Part shown: positions 7,858-16,021 of the stretch, in pieces | Layout of the letters: the number at the start of each line of letters is the position of its first letter | Position numbering within the stretch: the first letter of the stretch is position 1 | Assembly: GCA_024699495.1 (NCBI GenBank) | Contig: JAILPK010000032.1 | Coordinates: forward strand, 1 to 32,070 | DNA: 32,070 nucleotides | Direction of reading: 5' to 3' | Source of the DNA: Bacteroidaceae bacterium | GTDB taxonomy: Bacteria > Bacteroidota > Bacteroidia > Bacteroidales > Bacteroidaceae | Notes under the pieces: generated by a model | Seen by the model: the letters and a program-made list of their open reading frames with translations, nothing else | Database searches by the model: none | What the model was told of the DNA's origin: nothing | Made by a program: the position numbers and the translations under genes

Positions 7858-9291
7858 TCAGAAGAGGAATTTCACGGCATCATTGAAAAGTGCCAGTCCC
7901 ATGAGGGCGAAGAGCAGGAGCATGCCGACCATCTGTGCGCGTTCCATGAATTTCTCTGAGGGCGGGCGCCGAGTGATAGCCTCGATGATGAGGAAGAAGA
8001 CATGGCCGCCGTCGAGTCCGGGGATGGGGATGATGTTCATGAAGGCAAGGATGATGGAGATGAAGGCTGTGATGTTCCAGAATGCCTGCCAGTTCCATGC
8101 AGCGGGGAAGAGGTCGCCGATAGTGCCGAAGGAACCTACGCTCTTCGCTCCCTGCTTGGTGAATATGTATTTCAGGTCTGATACATAGCCTTTCAGGGTG
8201 GACCATCCATAGGTTATACCAGCGGGAATGCTGGCGAGGAAGCCATATTCCTGGTGCTCGATTTTGTATATGGTGTATGCTGATTTCTTCAGGAATCCGA
8301 TCTTGTAGTCATTGTCGAGACGGATGACAGTTGTGGTGACGCCGAGGGAGTCGGTGGCGGCTGTGGCGACAATTGCCGACTGCGGGTTGGCGAATGTCAC
8401 GGTGAGGTTGCGCAGGCGCAGGCTGTCTTCATGAGAGCAGTCGGCAGCCAGGACGTCACTTTTGCGCCCCATGATATTGTCGAAGTCGTCCCACCATGTC
8501 ACGGGTTGTCCGTCGATGGCCAGGATGCGTGTGCCGCTGACCATTCCGGCTTTGGCTGCAGGGGTACCTGGCAGTACGGAGTCTATCACCGCAGGAACAT
8601 TTGCCGAGAGGAAACGGGGCTCCTGGTTTATCATCTCGAGGAGGTTGAGGCCTCCATCGGGCATGGTCAGATCTATCTCACGGCCGTTGCGCAGCACGGT
8701 TACTACCTTTGCCTCTGAGATGGTGCGGAAGACTGTCCCGTTCCATTCGGCGATGAGTTGTCCGTCGGCTTTGATGGGTATGTCGCCGTCGCGGAAGCCT
8801 GCAGATTCGGCCATCTCATTGAAGGAGAATCCGTTAGTCACGGAACTCATCGGCAGGGAGTCGGAGCCCCATGTGAAGAGAATCATTGCGTAGATGATGA
8901 TGGCAATGATGAAGTTGACCAATACGCCGCCAATCATGATGAGGAAGCGTTGCCACACGGGCTTGGAGCGGAACTCATAGGGCTGTGCGGGCTGCTTCAT
9001 CTGTTCGGTATCCATGCTCTCGTCTATCATGCCGGAAATCTTCACGTATCCGCCAAGAGGTATCCATCCGATGCCGTATTCTGTCTCGCCGGCTGCCACC
9101 TTCGGGAAGAGGCGGGCGAACCACTTGTCTTTTGTGGAGAAGAGATGGAACCAAGGGTTGAAGAACATATAGAACTTCTCCACTCTGGTCTTGAAGAGTT
9201 TGGCAAAGAAGAAATGGCCTCCCTCATGCAGGACGATGAGAAGGCTGAAACACAAGATCAGCTGAAATGCTTTGATTAAGAATATACTCAT
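7858..9291 (-). CDS. rseP: RIP site-2 metalloprotease RseP
   Basis: An intramembrane zinc protease of the site-2 family, which cleaves membrane-bound anti-sigma factors or remnant signal peptides. HEGGH (residues 22-26) is the zinc/catalytic HExxH in the first membrane segment; the C-terminal LDGG (426-429, in NIIPIPGLDGGHV) gives the third zinc ligand. Two PDZ-like segments lie between (for example around residues 150-180 and VLPGTPAAKAGM). The 477-aa length fits Bacteroidetes members. It is 60 bp downstream of dxr and 25 bp upstream of the POT gene; the dxr-rseP pairing is common in bacteria. Confidence 0.95.
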   Translation of the reverse strand: MSIFLIKAFQLILCFSLLIVLHEGGHFFFAKLFKTRVEKFYMFFNPWFHLFSTKDKWFARLFPKVAAGETEYGIGWIPLGGYVKISGMIDESMDTEQMKQPAQPYEFRSKPVWQRFLIMIGGVLVNFIIAIIIYAMILFTWGSDSLPMSSVTNGFSFNEMAESAGFRDGDIPIKADGQLIAEWNGTVFRTISEAKVVTVLRNGREIDLTMPDGGLNLLEMINQEPRFLSANVPAVIDSVLPGTPAAKAGMVSGTRILAIDGQPVTWWDDFDNIMGRKSDVLAADCSHEDSLRLRNLTVTFANPQSAIVATAATDSLGVTTTVIRLDNDYKIGFLKKSAYTIYKIEHQEYGFLASIPAGITYGWSTLKGYVSDLKYIFTKQGAKSVGSFGTIGDLFPAAWNWQAFWNITAFISIILAFMNIIPIPGLDGGHVFFLIIEAITRRPPSEKFMERAQMVGMLLLFALMGLALFNDAVKFLF

Positions 9292-9351
9292 TTCGGTTTT
9301 TATTGTCTTTTGTTTTTAAACAGTTGTTTCGGTTTGACTGTGGTCTCTTGT

Positions 9352-10521
9352 TTATGATGTGTGTGTAAGGATGTCGGCAGCGATACGGCGTGCGTCGGCA
9401 TCGGTGGCTACATAGTCCTCGTATGTCGGCTCTTTGATGAACTGCGCTTTCTCCATGGTCTGCCCGATGACTTCAGCCATCTGCAGAAAACGGCATCGCC
9501 CTTCGAGGAATGCGCGGTTGACAATCTCGTTGGCTGCATTGACGATGCACGGCATGTTACCCCCGCAACGCAGTGACTCGTAGGCTAAAGCCAGGCATCT
9601 GAAACGGTCGGGGTCGGGAGCTTCGAAGGTGAGGTGGGGCATCTGCCACCAATCCAACCGCTCGAAGTTGCTGGACAGGCGGGTAGGGAAGGAGAAGGCC
9701 AGCTGGATGGGCACGCGCATGTCGGGCACTCCGAGCTGTGCTTTGACGGCTCCGTCTTCGAACTGAACGGCCGAATGTACTACGCTCTGCGGATGGACTA
9801 CCACCTGTATTTTCTCCGGCGACACCCCGAAAAGCCATTTGGCCTCAATCACCTCGAACCCTTTGTTCATCATGGTGGCGGAGTCAATGGTTATTTTTGC
9901 ACCCATGTCCCAATTGGGGTGATGCAGTGCCTGCTGGGGCGTGACGTCTGCCAGTTGGGCTGGGGTGAATGTGCGGAAAGGTCCTCCAGAGGCGGTAAGG
10001 ATGATTTTCTCTATAGGGCTGCTCTCGCCCATCAGCGACTGGAAAATGGCGCTGTGCTCACTGTCAACAGGAACGATAGGGACCTGATATTCGTGGCAAA
10101 GGGCATTCACAAGTTCTCCGGCAACGACCATCGTTTCTTTGTTTGCCAATGCGATGGGCTTGCGGGCTTTTATTGCTGCTATTGTAGGTGCAAGACCTGC
10201 AAAACCGACCATGGCGGTCAGGACCATGTCCACCTCGCCGCCTTGAGCCACCTCACAGAGGGCATCGGGCCCAGCATAGACTTGGATGGGCAAGTCGGCC
10301 AGCGCATCGCGCAGGTACTCGTAGTGGGCATCGTTGGCTATAACCACGGCGGCTGGCACGAAGCGACGTGCCTGCTGTATGAGCTCCTCAACGCGGTTGT
10401 TGGCCGTGAGAACCCGAGCTTCGAATAGGTCGCTATGGGCGGCAATCACATCGAGAGCTTGGGTGCCTATGCTGCCGGTGGAGCCGAGGATTGCTATCTG
10501 TCGTTTTTTTGTCTCTTGCAT
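9352..10521 (-). CDS. dxr: 1-deoxy-D-xylulose 5-phosphate reductoisomerase
   Basis: Catalyses the NADPH-dependent conversion of DXP to MEP, the committed step of the non-mevalonate isoprenoid pathway; the next enzyme, IspD, is also in this window. The 389-aa protein has the NADPH-binding GSTGSIG (13-19), ANKETMV, the metal-binding VDSEHSAIFQ and the active-site loop SGGPFR, followed by the conserved HPNWDMGAKITIDSATMMNK region. It lies 9 bp downstream of rimM. This is the target of fosmidomycin in general. Confidence 0.97.
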   Translation of the reverse strand: MQETKKRQIAILGSTGSIGTQALDVIAAHSDLFEARVLTANNRVEELIQQARRFVPAAVVIANDAHYEYLRDALADLPIQVYAGPDALCEVAQGGEVDMVLTAMVGFAGLAPTIAAIKARKPIALANKETMVVAGELVNALCHEYQVPIVPVDSEHSAIFQSLMGESSPIEKIILTASGGPFRTFTPAQLADVTPQQALHHPNWDMGAKITIDSATMMNKGFEVIEAKWLFGVSPEKIQVVVHPQSVVHSAVQFEDGAVKAQLGVPDMRVPIQLAFSFPTRLSSNFERLDWWQMPHLTFEAPDPDRFRCLALAYESLRCGGNMPCIVNAANEIVNRAFLEGRCRFLQMAEVIGQTMEKAQFIKEPTYEDYVATDADARRIAADILTHTS

Positions 10522-10530
10522 AAAAATATG

Positions 10531-11061
10531 TCAAAGGTTAAGCGTAAGGAGGTCGGCTGGGATTTCGGCATGTAGGGTGCGTGCCTTGTAGTCCACATCG
10601 CGGATGAACTCCTCTACAGCGGGGAGCATGAATTCGCCTCCTTCGGGCCTTGTAATATAAAGGATAACATTTATTGTGGATTCGTCAACAGAGGTGATTG
10701 TGCCGACGATGGCATCCGAGGCATCGAGGACCGTGAATCCTGCCAGCATACGCCATGTCAGTTCATCGTCATATATATCCTTCGGGGTCAGCGCTTTTGG
10801 GAAGTACACCTCGCTACCGACCAGTACGGCGGCTGCGTTGGCGTCGTCGATGTCCTCGAATTTGACGAGGGCGGCGCTGTCGGAACGGAATCGCCATTCC
10901 TCAAGGAAGAATGGCACGAGGATGCCGTCGATGCGAAGTACGAGATAGTCTGCATCCACGCGGTCCCACACATCGTCGGTAAACATGAAGGAGAGTTCGC
11001 CACGAACACCGTGGGTGCGTGTGATGACTCCAATCTGATATACCTCGTCCTCTGTTATCAT
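10531..11061 (-). CDS. rimM: 16S rRNA processing protein RimM
   Basis: A 30S assembly factor that binds S19 and helps mature the 3' domain of 16S rRNA. The 176-aa protein has the N-terminal RimM beta-barrel (IGVITRTHGVRGEL near residue 10) and a C-terminal PRC-barrel (LAGFTVLDASDAIVGTI; EFMLPAVEEFIRDVD). It sits between murA (7 bp upstream) and dxr (9 bp downstream) in the same unit. Confidence 0.94.
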   Translation of the reverse strand: MITEDEVYQIGVITRTHGVRGELSFMFTDDVWDRVDADYLVLRIDGILVPFFLEEWRFRSDSAALVKFEDIDDANAAAVLVGSEVYFPKALTPKDIYDDELTWRMLAGFTVLDASDAIVGTITSVDESTINVILYITRPEGGEFMLPAVEEFIRDVDYKARTLHAEIPADLLTLNL

Positions 11062-11068
11062 AGTCGTT

Positions 11069-12376
11069 TCAGTCCAGTCGTTTTATCTTTGCGCCGAGGG
11101 CGTTGAAGCGGCCTTCAATGTCTTCGTAGCCACGGTCTATCTGCCCTATGTTGCTGATGGTTGAAATGCCGTCGGCTCCGAGCGCCGCGATGAGAAGAGC
11201 AATACCGGCGCGAATATCGGGCGAGGTGAGGTGTCCGGCGCGCAGACGCATCTTGTTGTCGTGCCCGACAACTACAGCCCGGTGCGGGTCACAGAGTATA
11301 ATCTGTGCGCCCATGTCAATGAGTTTGTCCACGAAGAAGAGGCGGCTCTCGAACATCTTCTGGTGAATCAGCACAGAGCCCTTGGCTTGGGTGCTTACTA
11401 CAAGCAGGACGCTGAGCAGGTCTGGCGTGAGGCCCGGCCATGGAGCGTCGGCAAAGGTCATGAACGACCCGTCAATGAAGGATTCTATCTCGTAATGGTC
11501 ATGGCGAGGTATGTAGAGGTCGTTGTCCTGACGGTCGATGCTGATGCCCAAGCGCCGGAAGGCATCGGGTATGATACCCAGTTGCTCGTGGTTCACGTCT
11601 TTGATCCGTATGCCGTCACCGACCATGGCAGCCATGCCGATAAACGAGCCGATTTCGATGATATCCGGTTGGATGTGGTGAGTGGCACCATGTAGGGAAG
11701 TAACGCCTTCGATAGTCAGGAGGTTGGAGGCTATGCCGCTGATTCGGGCTCCCATGCAGTTGAGCAGTTTGCAGAGCTGCTGTATGTATGGTTCGCAGGC
11801 CGCATTGTAAATGGTGGTGGTCCCCTCGGCCAATACGGCGGCGAGGATGATGTTGGCGGTGCCAGTCAGACTGGCCTCGTCAAGCAGCATATAAGTGCCG
11901 CGCAGATGGTCTGCGGAGATATGGAACGTGCTTTTGCGGGCGTCATATTCAAATTTGGCCCCGAGAGCCTGGAGACCGAGGATATGGGTATCAACCCTGC
12001 GGCGCCCGATTTTGTCGCCGCCTGGCTTGCTCATTACGGCTTTGCCGAAGCGTGCGAGCAGTGGACCGATAAGCATGATGCTGCCGCGCAGCCGTGCGGA
12101 GCGGTCGAGAAAATCCAGGCTCTCAAGAAATTCGGTATTGAGCTTATCTGCCTGGAATGTGTAGTCTCCCTGCCCGTTGCGGGTTACGGCTACTCCAATA
12201 TCTCTGAGCAACTGTATCTGATGGTTTACGTCAGCTATGTCTGGGACATTGGTGATGCGAACGGGCTCGGAGGTGAGCAGCGGCGCACACAAAACCTCAA
12301 GAGCCTCGTTCTTGGACCCTTGCGGACGGATGTCACCTCTAAGCAGGTGACCACCTTCAATCTGGAACGAACTCAT
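11069..12376 (-). CDS. murA: UDP-N-acetylglucosamine 1-carboxyvinyltransferase (Asp-type active site)
   Basis: MurA transfers enolpyruvate from PEP to UDP-GlcNAc, the first committed step of peptidoglycan synthesis. The 435-aa protein shows the conserved GSKNEAL (catalytic Lys22) and KPGGDKIGRRRVDTH. Asp121 occupies the place of the catalytic Cys that fosfomycin alkylates in E. coli (Cys115). Asp variants in other bacteria are active and intrinsically fosfomycin resistant, and Asp is what I expect for Bacteroidetes. The gene is 9 bp downstream of the DUF4290 gene and 7 bp upstream of rimM. Confidence 0.96.
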   Translation of the reverse strand: MSSFQIEGGHLLRGDIRPQGSKNEALEVLCAPLLTSEPVRITNVPDIADVNHQIQLLRDIGVAVTRNGQGDYTFQADKLNTEFLESLDFLDRSARLRGSIMLIGPLLARFGKAVMSKPGGDKIGRRRVDTHILGLQALGAKFEYDARKSTFHISADHLRGTYMLLDEASLTGTANIILAAVLAEGTTTIYNAACEPYIQQLCKLLNCMGARISGIASNLLTIEGVTSLHGATHHIQPDIIEIGSFIGMAAMVGDGIRIKDVNHEQLGIIPDAFRRLGISIDRQDNDLYIPRHDHYEIESFIDGSFMTFADAPWPGLTPDLLSVLLVVSTQAKGSVLIHQKMFESRLFFVDKLIDMGAQIILCDPHRAVVVGHDNKMRLRAGHLTSPDIRAGIALLIAALGADGISTISNIGQIDRGYEDIEGRFNALGAKIKRLD

Positions 12377-12385
12377 GCTTATGTT

Positions 12386-12976
12386 TTATGATTTTTTTCT
12401 TTTTTTTCTGCCGGATTCCTGAAGCGAACGGTCTGCGGAGACTTGTGCAAACTTGAAATCCTCAGGCAATGTCACCTGCCCGTCAGTATATTGAAATATG
12501 TCCTCGGCAATCTTCTGCTCGTCCATAGCGTCGGGATTCCAGTTGCAGAGGCTGCGTTTCATGTAGTTGGCCATCATCTGAGTCAGCGCGTCACGCTCCT
12601 CTCCTTCAGGCATATCCTTTAATTTCCGGATGAATGCTTCTGTGAGGTGGCCATAGTGGCGGTAGCGGATGCGTTGCATCGGGTATTTGAGCGGCCGGGG
12701 ACGTGCATTGGCCGCACTGCGTTCCACCCGCTCAAAAGGCCAGTCGATGTCCAGATTGTAGTCGGAGAGAATATCAAGCTGGTCCCATAGCTTGTGCTTA
12801 TAATCCGGCTGCTGACGAACGGTAGGGTTCATTATGGCCATGATTTCGATGATGGTCTCAGCACACATTTGCCGTTGTTCGCGCTCGGGAATAGCCATGC
12901 ACGTATCAACCATCTGCTGAATCTCGCGGCCGTATTCAGGCAGAATAAGCTTCTCTCTTTGTGTGTTGTATTTCAT
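12386..12976 (-). CDS. DUF4290 domain-containing protein
   Basis: A 196-aa soluble protein with no signal peptide or membrane segment. The N-terminal part (MKYNTQREKLILPEYGREIQ, then AETIIEIMAIMNP and KLWDQLDILSDYNLDIDWPF) matches my recollection of DUF4290, a Bacteroidetes-specific family of unknown function usually found directly upstream of murA, as here. It is mostly alpha-helical and ends in a basic tail (GRKKRKKS). The constant link with murA, rimM and tsaB suggests a role in growth, cell wall or translation, but no function is established. Confidence 0.88.
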   Translation of the reverse strand: MKYNTQREKLILPEYGREIQQMVDTCMAIPEREQRQMCAETIIEIMAIMNPTVRQQPDYKHKLWDQLDILSDYNLDIDWPFERVERSAANARPRPLKYPMQRIRYRHYGHLTEAFIRKLKDMPEGEERDALTQMMANYMKRSLCNWNPDAMDEQKIAEDIFQYTDGQVTLPEDFKFAQVSADRSLQESGRKKRKKS

Positions 12977-12984
12977 ATTTCAGA

Positions 12985-13695
12985 TTAATTGTTTGCTTTT
13001 GGATGGAGTAGGTCTTTGGAACGTGTGGGTACAAATTCCTTAAGGTAAAAAGGCTCAAAATAAGCCACGTCGGCTACATTCCCCTCAGCCAGGTTGCGGG
13101 CAGCCAAAGGCCCCATATATCGAGCAAGAGGAACGATGTCATCGAGGAATATGGCATTGGGATGTTCTATTACCTCTTTGCATTTATTTGCGCCGTTGCC
13201 GAAAAAGCATACGGGCCCTCTGCCGAGATATTCTGCATAGGTCTCAGACGTTACGATATCGGCTTGGGTGGGGCGCACTTCGCGCAGTGATCTGTCAAAG
13301 ACTGCGGCATAGACCTCCATCCGCCTCGCGTCAATCATCGGCACAAAGAGGGCTTCATCGGGAATCTCTTCATGATAAAGCAGGGGGGCAACGCAGAGCA
13401 GTTTTAGCGTTGGAACGGCCAGCAGGGGCACGCCATAGCCGTAGGCCACACCTTTGGCCATGGAAACGCCGATGCGGAGACCGGTATAGCTGCCTGGTCC
13501 CTGACTTACGGCTACGGCATCGAGAGGGATGGCATGACTGTTTATAAAACTGAGGGCTTCCTCAACATAGACCGCACATAATGTGGCGTGGTTAGGGCCT
13601 TGTCTGTCTGTCTGCTCGAATATAACTCCGCCGTCTTGGCTGACGGCCACCGAACATACTTCTGTGCTTGTCTCAATATGCAGAATGCAGGACAT
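12985..13695 (-). CDS. tsaB: tRNA threonylcarbamoyladenosine biosynthesis protein TsaB
   Basis: TsaB partners with TsaD and TsaE to make t6A at position 37 of ANN-decoding tRNAs. The protein starts MSCILHIETSTEVCSVAV and contains the ASKHA-like GPGSYTGLRIGVSMAKGVAYG. I chose the ATG at 13695 (236 aa): the longer frame from 13773 adds 26 residues lying over the promoter -7 box at 13712-13719 with no family match. It is the first gene of the minus-strand unit, 8 bp before the DUF4290 gene, and is divergent from yicC. Confidence 0.94.
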   Translation of the reverse strand: MSCILHIETSTEVCSVAVSQDGGVIFEQTDRQGPNHATLCAVYVEEALSFINSHAIPLDAVAVSQGPGSYTGLRIGVSMAKGVAYGYGVPLLAVPTLKLLCVAPLLYHEEIPDEALFVPMIDARRMEVYAAVFDRSLREVRPTQADIVTSETYAEYLGRGPVCFFGNGANKCKEVIEHPNAIFLDDIVPLARYMGPLAARNLAEGNVADVAYFEPFYLKEFVPTRSKDLLHPKANN

Positions 13696-13711
13696 GTTAT
13701 TAAATTTGCGG

Positions 13712-13719
13712 CAAAGGTA
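13712..13719 (-). promoter_or_regulatory. -7 box of the tsaB-led operon
   Basis: TACCTTTG on the minus strand, 16 bp before the tsaB ATG. A clear -33 TTTG is not visible at the usual distance; CTTG at 13742-13745 gives a 22-bp spacer. The box fixes the tsaB start downstream of 13712. Confidence 0.6.
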
Positions 13720-13793
13720 GTAAAAAATGGCTGATGAAATGCAAGAATGAATGAAAAAATCAGCAGATGACATGTGCTTTGCTCTTTTTTATG

Positions 13794-13801
13794 TACCTTT
13801 G
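13794..13801 (+). promoter_or_regulatory. -7 box of the yicC-gmk-nadD unit
   Basis: TACCTTTG followed by GCACGCG, 24 bp before the chosen yicC ATG at 13826. The -33 region is weak. It is divergent from the tsaB box, with the two boxes 74 bp apart. Confidence 0.6.
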
Positions 13802-13825
13802 CACGCGAAATTAGTAATCAGAAAC

Positions 13826-14707
13826 ATGATACAGTCAATGACAGGCTATGGCAAAGCCTCCGCTGAGTTCGGCGGTAAAAAAATCATTGCCGAAATTAAA
13901 AGCCTAAACAGCAAGGCGCTGGACCTCTCTGCACGGGTTGCTCCAGTTTACCGCGAAAAAGAAATGGAAGTGCGTCAGACTGTTGCTGCCAGACTGGAGC
14001 GCGGCAAGGTGGAAGTGAACCTCTGGATAGAGAATGATGAGGCTGTGAAAGTACAGCCCATTAACCAAGGTGTGTTTGCCGCCTACGTGGAACAGTTGCG
14101 CCAGCTGAGCGAGTCGCAAGGTATCGTTATGCCCACCGATGGCCATCTGATGCAGATGGTGCTGCGGCTGCCGGACGTAATGTCTAAAGCTGAAACTGCA
14201 GAACTGACCGACGAGGAGTGGCAGGTGGCAAGCGGTGTCCTGACCGAGGCCATAGACAGACTCGTGGAGTTTCGAGTGCAGGAGGGGGCTGCCCTGGCTC
14301 GCAAATTCGAAGAGAAACTGGCCAATATCGAAAGTCTGCTGAAGTCGATAGAACCATTTGAGACGGAACGCGTGGAGCGTATCCGGGCGCGCATTACAGA
14401 GGGGCTGGCGGCTATCCCTAATGTGCAATATGACAGTAACCGTCTTGAGCAGGAGATGATTTATTACATCGAAAAACTTGATATCAGCGAAGAAAAGCAA
14501 CGTCTTGCCAATCATCTTGCCTATTTCCGCAAGACGATGGCCGACGGCCATGGTCAGGGGAAAAAACTCGGATTCATCGCACAGGAGATGGGACGCGAGA
14601 TAAATACAACCGGTTCCAAGAGTAATCTGGCAGAAATGCAGAATATAGTGGTGCGGATGAAAGATGAGTTGGAACAGATTAAGGAACAGGTTCTTAACGT
14701 AATGTAA
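13826..14707 (+). CDS. yicC: YicC family endoribonuclease
   Basis: A conserved bacterial protein; E. coli YicC is an RNase acting on small RNAs. The 293-aa protein starts MIQSMTGYGKA, the family's hallmark N-terminus, includes EIKSLNSKALDLS, and ends with the conserved GFIAQEMGREINTTGSKSNLAEMQ and a C-terminal helix. I use the ATG at 13826 rather than 13751, because the upstream residues cover the promoter and do not belong to the family. It lies 14 bp upstream of gmk; the yicC-gmk pairing is widespread. Confidence 0.94.
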   Translation: MIQSMTGYGKASAEFGGKKIIAEIKSLNSKALDLSARVAPVYREKEMEVRQTVAARLERGKVEVNLWIENDEAVKVQPINQGVFAAYVEQLRQLSESQGIVMPTDGHLMQMVLRLPDVMSKAETAELTDEEWQVASGVLTEAIDRLVEFRVQEGAALARKFEEKLANIESLLKSIEPFETERVERIRARITEGLAAIPNVQYDSNRLEQEMIYYIEKLDISEEKQRLANHLAYFRKTMADGHGQGKKLGFIAQEMGREINTTGSKSNLAEMQNIVVRMKDELEQIKEQVLNVM

Positions 14708-14721
14708 AAACATTTTATCTC

Positions 14722-15291
14722 ATGGCAGGAAAACTTCTCATTTTCGGAGCCCCCAGCGGTTCTGGAAAAAGCACGATTATCAACAGCCTGATGCCGCGGC
14801 AGGAGTTGCGTCTGGCCTTTTCCGTAAGTGCTACATCCCGCTCGCCGCGTGGGGAAGAAAAGAACGGGGTTGAGTACTTCTTCCTGACTCCGGAAGAGTT
14901 CAGAAAACGTATTGAAGCCGGGGATTTTCTGGAGTATGAAGAGGTCTATCACAACCGCTTCTACGGCACCTTGCGCGAACAGGTGGAACGGCAATTAGAT
15001 GCCGGGCAGAATGTAGTGCTGGATTTGGATGTGAATGGTGGCCTGAGGGTAAAAAAAATCTATGGTGACCGTGCGATGAGCCTTTTTATCCAACCTCCTT
15101 CGATTGAGGCTCTCAGAGAGCGTCTGGTAGCCAGGGCGACCGATGCGCCTGAGGTTATAGAGGAGCGTATAGCCCGTGCGGAGTACGAGCTGGCACAGGC
15201 CCCGCATTACGATCATATAATTGTAAATGACCAACTGGAAAAGGCAAAGACAGAGGCTTATGATATGGTGAAAGCCTTTCTTGAAGCGTAG
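14722..15291 (+). CDS. gmk: Guanylate kinase
   Basis: Phosphorylates GMP to GDP with ATP. The 189-aa protein has the P-loop APSGSGKST (10-18), the GMP-binding SATSRSPRGEEKNGVEYFF, the conserved FLEYEEVYHNRFYGT and VVLDLDVNGG. The family often has DIDVQGA at the last site; here it is DLDVNGG. It is co-directional with yicC upstream and nadD downstream. Confidence 0.96.
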   Translation: MAGKLLIFGAPSGSGKSTIINSLMPRQELRLAFSVSATSRSPRGEEKNGVEYFFLTPEEFRKRIEAGDFLEYEEVYHNRFYGTLREQVERQLDAGQNVVLDLDVNGGLRVKKIYGDRAMSLFIQPPSIEALRERLVARATDAPEVIEERIARAEYELAQAPHYDHIIVNDQLEKAKTEAYDMVKAFLEA

Positions 15292-15306
15292 TAGGGTAGG
15301 CATAGT

Positions 15307-15367
15307 TTGTCCGTTGTCTGTAGTCTGTTGCCCGTTGTCTGTTGACTGTTGTCCGTAGTCTGTTGTC
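15307..15367. repeat. Degenerate heptamer array B
   Basis: Eight complete units plus a partial one in unbroken 7-bp phase, with consensus T(T/A)G(T/A/C)C(T/C)G; examples are TTGTCCG, TAGTCTG, TTGCCCG and TTGACTG. It fills most of the 97-bp gap between gmk and nadD. This is the cleanest of the four arrays in the window. Confidence 0.85.
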
Positions 15368-15388
15368 ACAAAAATTATTCATATAATT

Positions 15389-16003
15389 ATGCGAACTGGC
15401 ATTTATGGCGGTAGCTTTAATCCGATGCACATCGGACATATAGAGTTGGGCGGATGGTTGTTGGAAAACGACTATCTCGACGAGATGTGGTTTCTTGTTT
15501 CTCCCCAAAATCCCATGAAGAGAGAGTGTGAATTATTGGATGATGACAAACGTCTTGGGTTGGCCAGGCTTTCAGTGGAATGTTATCAGCGAGACCCTAA
15601 TGCACGCATTCATTTCCCGAAACATAGTGTAAAAGTGATGGACATAGAGTCCAGCCTGCCGCGTCCCAGTTATATGGTAAATACTCTCGCATTACTCAGA
15701 GAACGGTATCCGAAACGCGAGTTTATCCTTGTTATAGGAGCAGATAATTGGCTTACTTTCCCTCATTGGTACCAAGCAGATAAAATACTTGAGAACCACC
15801 GCGTTATAATCTACCCTCGTCCGGGCGTAGAACTGAATGAAAAGGATTTTCCGGCTCAGGTAAATATGGTAGTCGGCGCCCCTGAGAATGACATTTCATC
15901 AACAGAAATACGAAATGCAATCCGCCATAACCCTGATTATAATGGCGAAGGACTTGTGGCTGAGGCTTGGGCCGAGATAAAAAAACAGAAGCTGTATCTC
16001 TGA
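15389..16003 (+). CDS. nadD: Nicotinate-nucleotide adenylyltransferase
   Basis: Joins nicotinate mononucleotide and ATP to give deamido-NAD. The 204-aa protein has the nucleotidyltransferase signature GGSFNPMHIGH (7-17), the GADNW motif and the C-terminal ISSTEIR. It lies downstream of yicC and gmk in the usual Bacteroidales order, separated from gmk by the heptamer array, and converges with recG with only an 18-bp gap. No terminator is evident between them. Confidence 0.95.
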   Translation: MRTGIYGGSFNPMHIGHIELGGWLLENDYLDEMWFLVSPQNPMKRECELLDDDKRLGLARLSVECYQRDPNARIHFPKHSVKVMDIESSLPRPSYMVNTLALLRERYPKREFILVIGADNWLTFPHWYQADKILENHRVIIYPRPGVELNEKDFPAQVNMVVGAPENDISSTEIRNAIRHNPDYNGEGLVAEAWAEIKKQKLYL

Positions 16004-16021
16004 GAACTTAATTGTGGTGGT

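Noticed and set aside
9634..10428. Long open frame (264 codons) on the + strand opposite dxr
   Set aside because: It lies wholly antisense to a complete, motif-rich dxr gene, has His/Cys/Gly-rich shadow composition and no recognisable domain.
13696..13773. N-terminal extension of TsaB from an upstream ATG
   Set aside because: The extension covers the -7 box at 13712-13719 and is not family-like; the ATG at 13695 gives the classical start.
13751..13825. N-terminal extension of YicC
   Set aside because: It runs through the TACCTTTG box at 13794-13801; the ATG at 13826 gives the family's MIQSMTGYGK start.
13904..14713. Open frame of 269 codons on the - strand opposite yicC
   Set aside because: Antisense to a well-supported yicC; no promoter box and no family resemblance.
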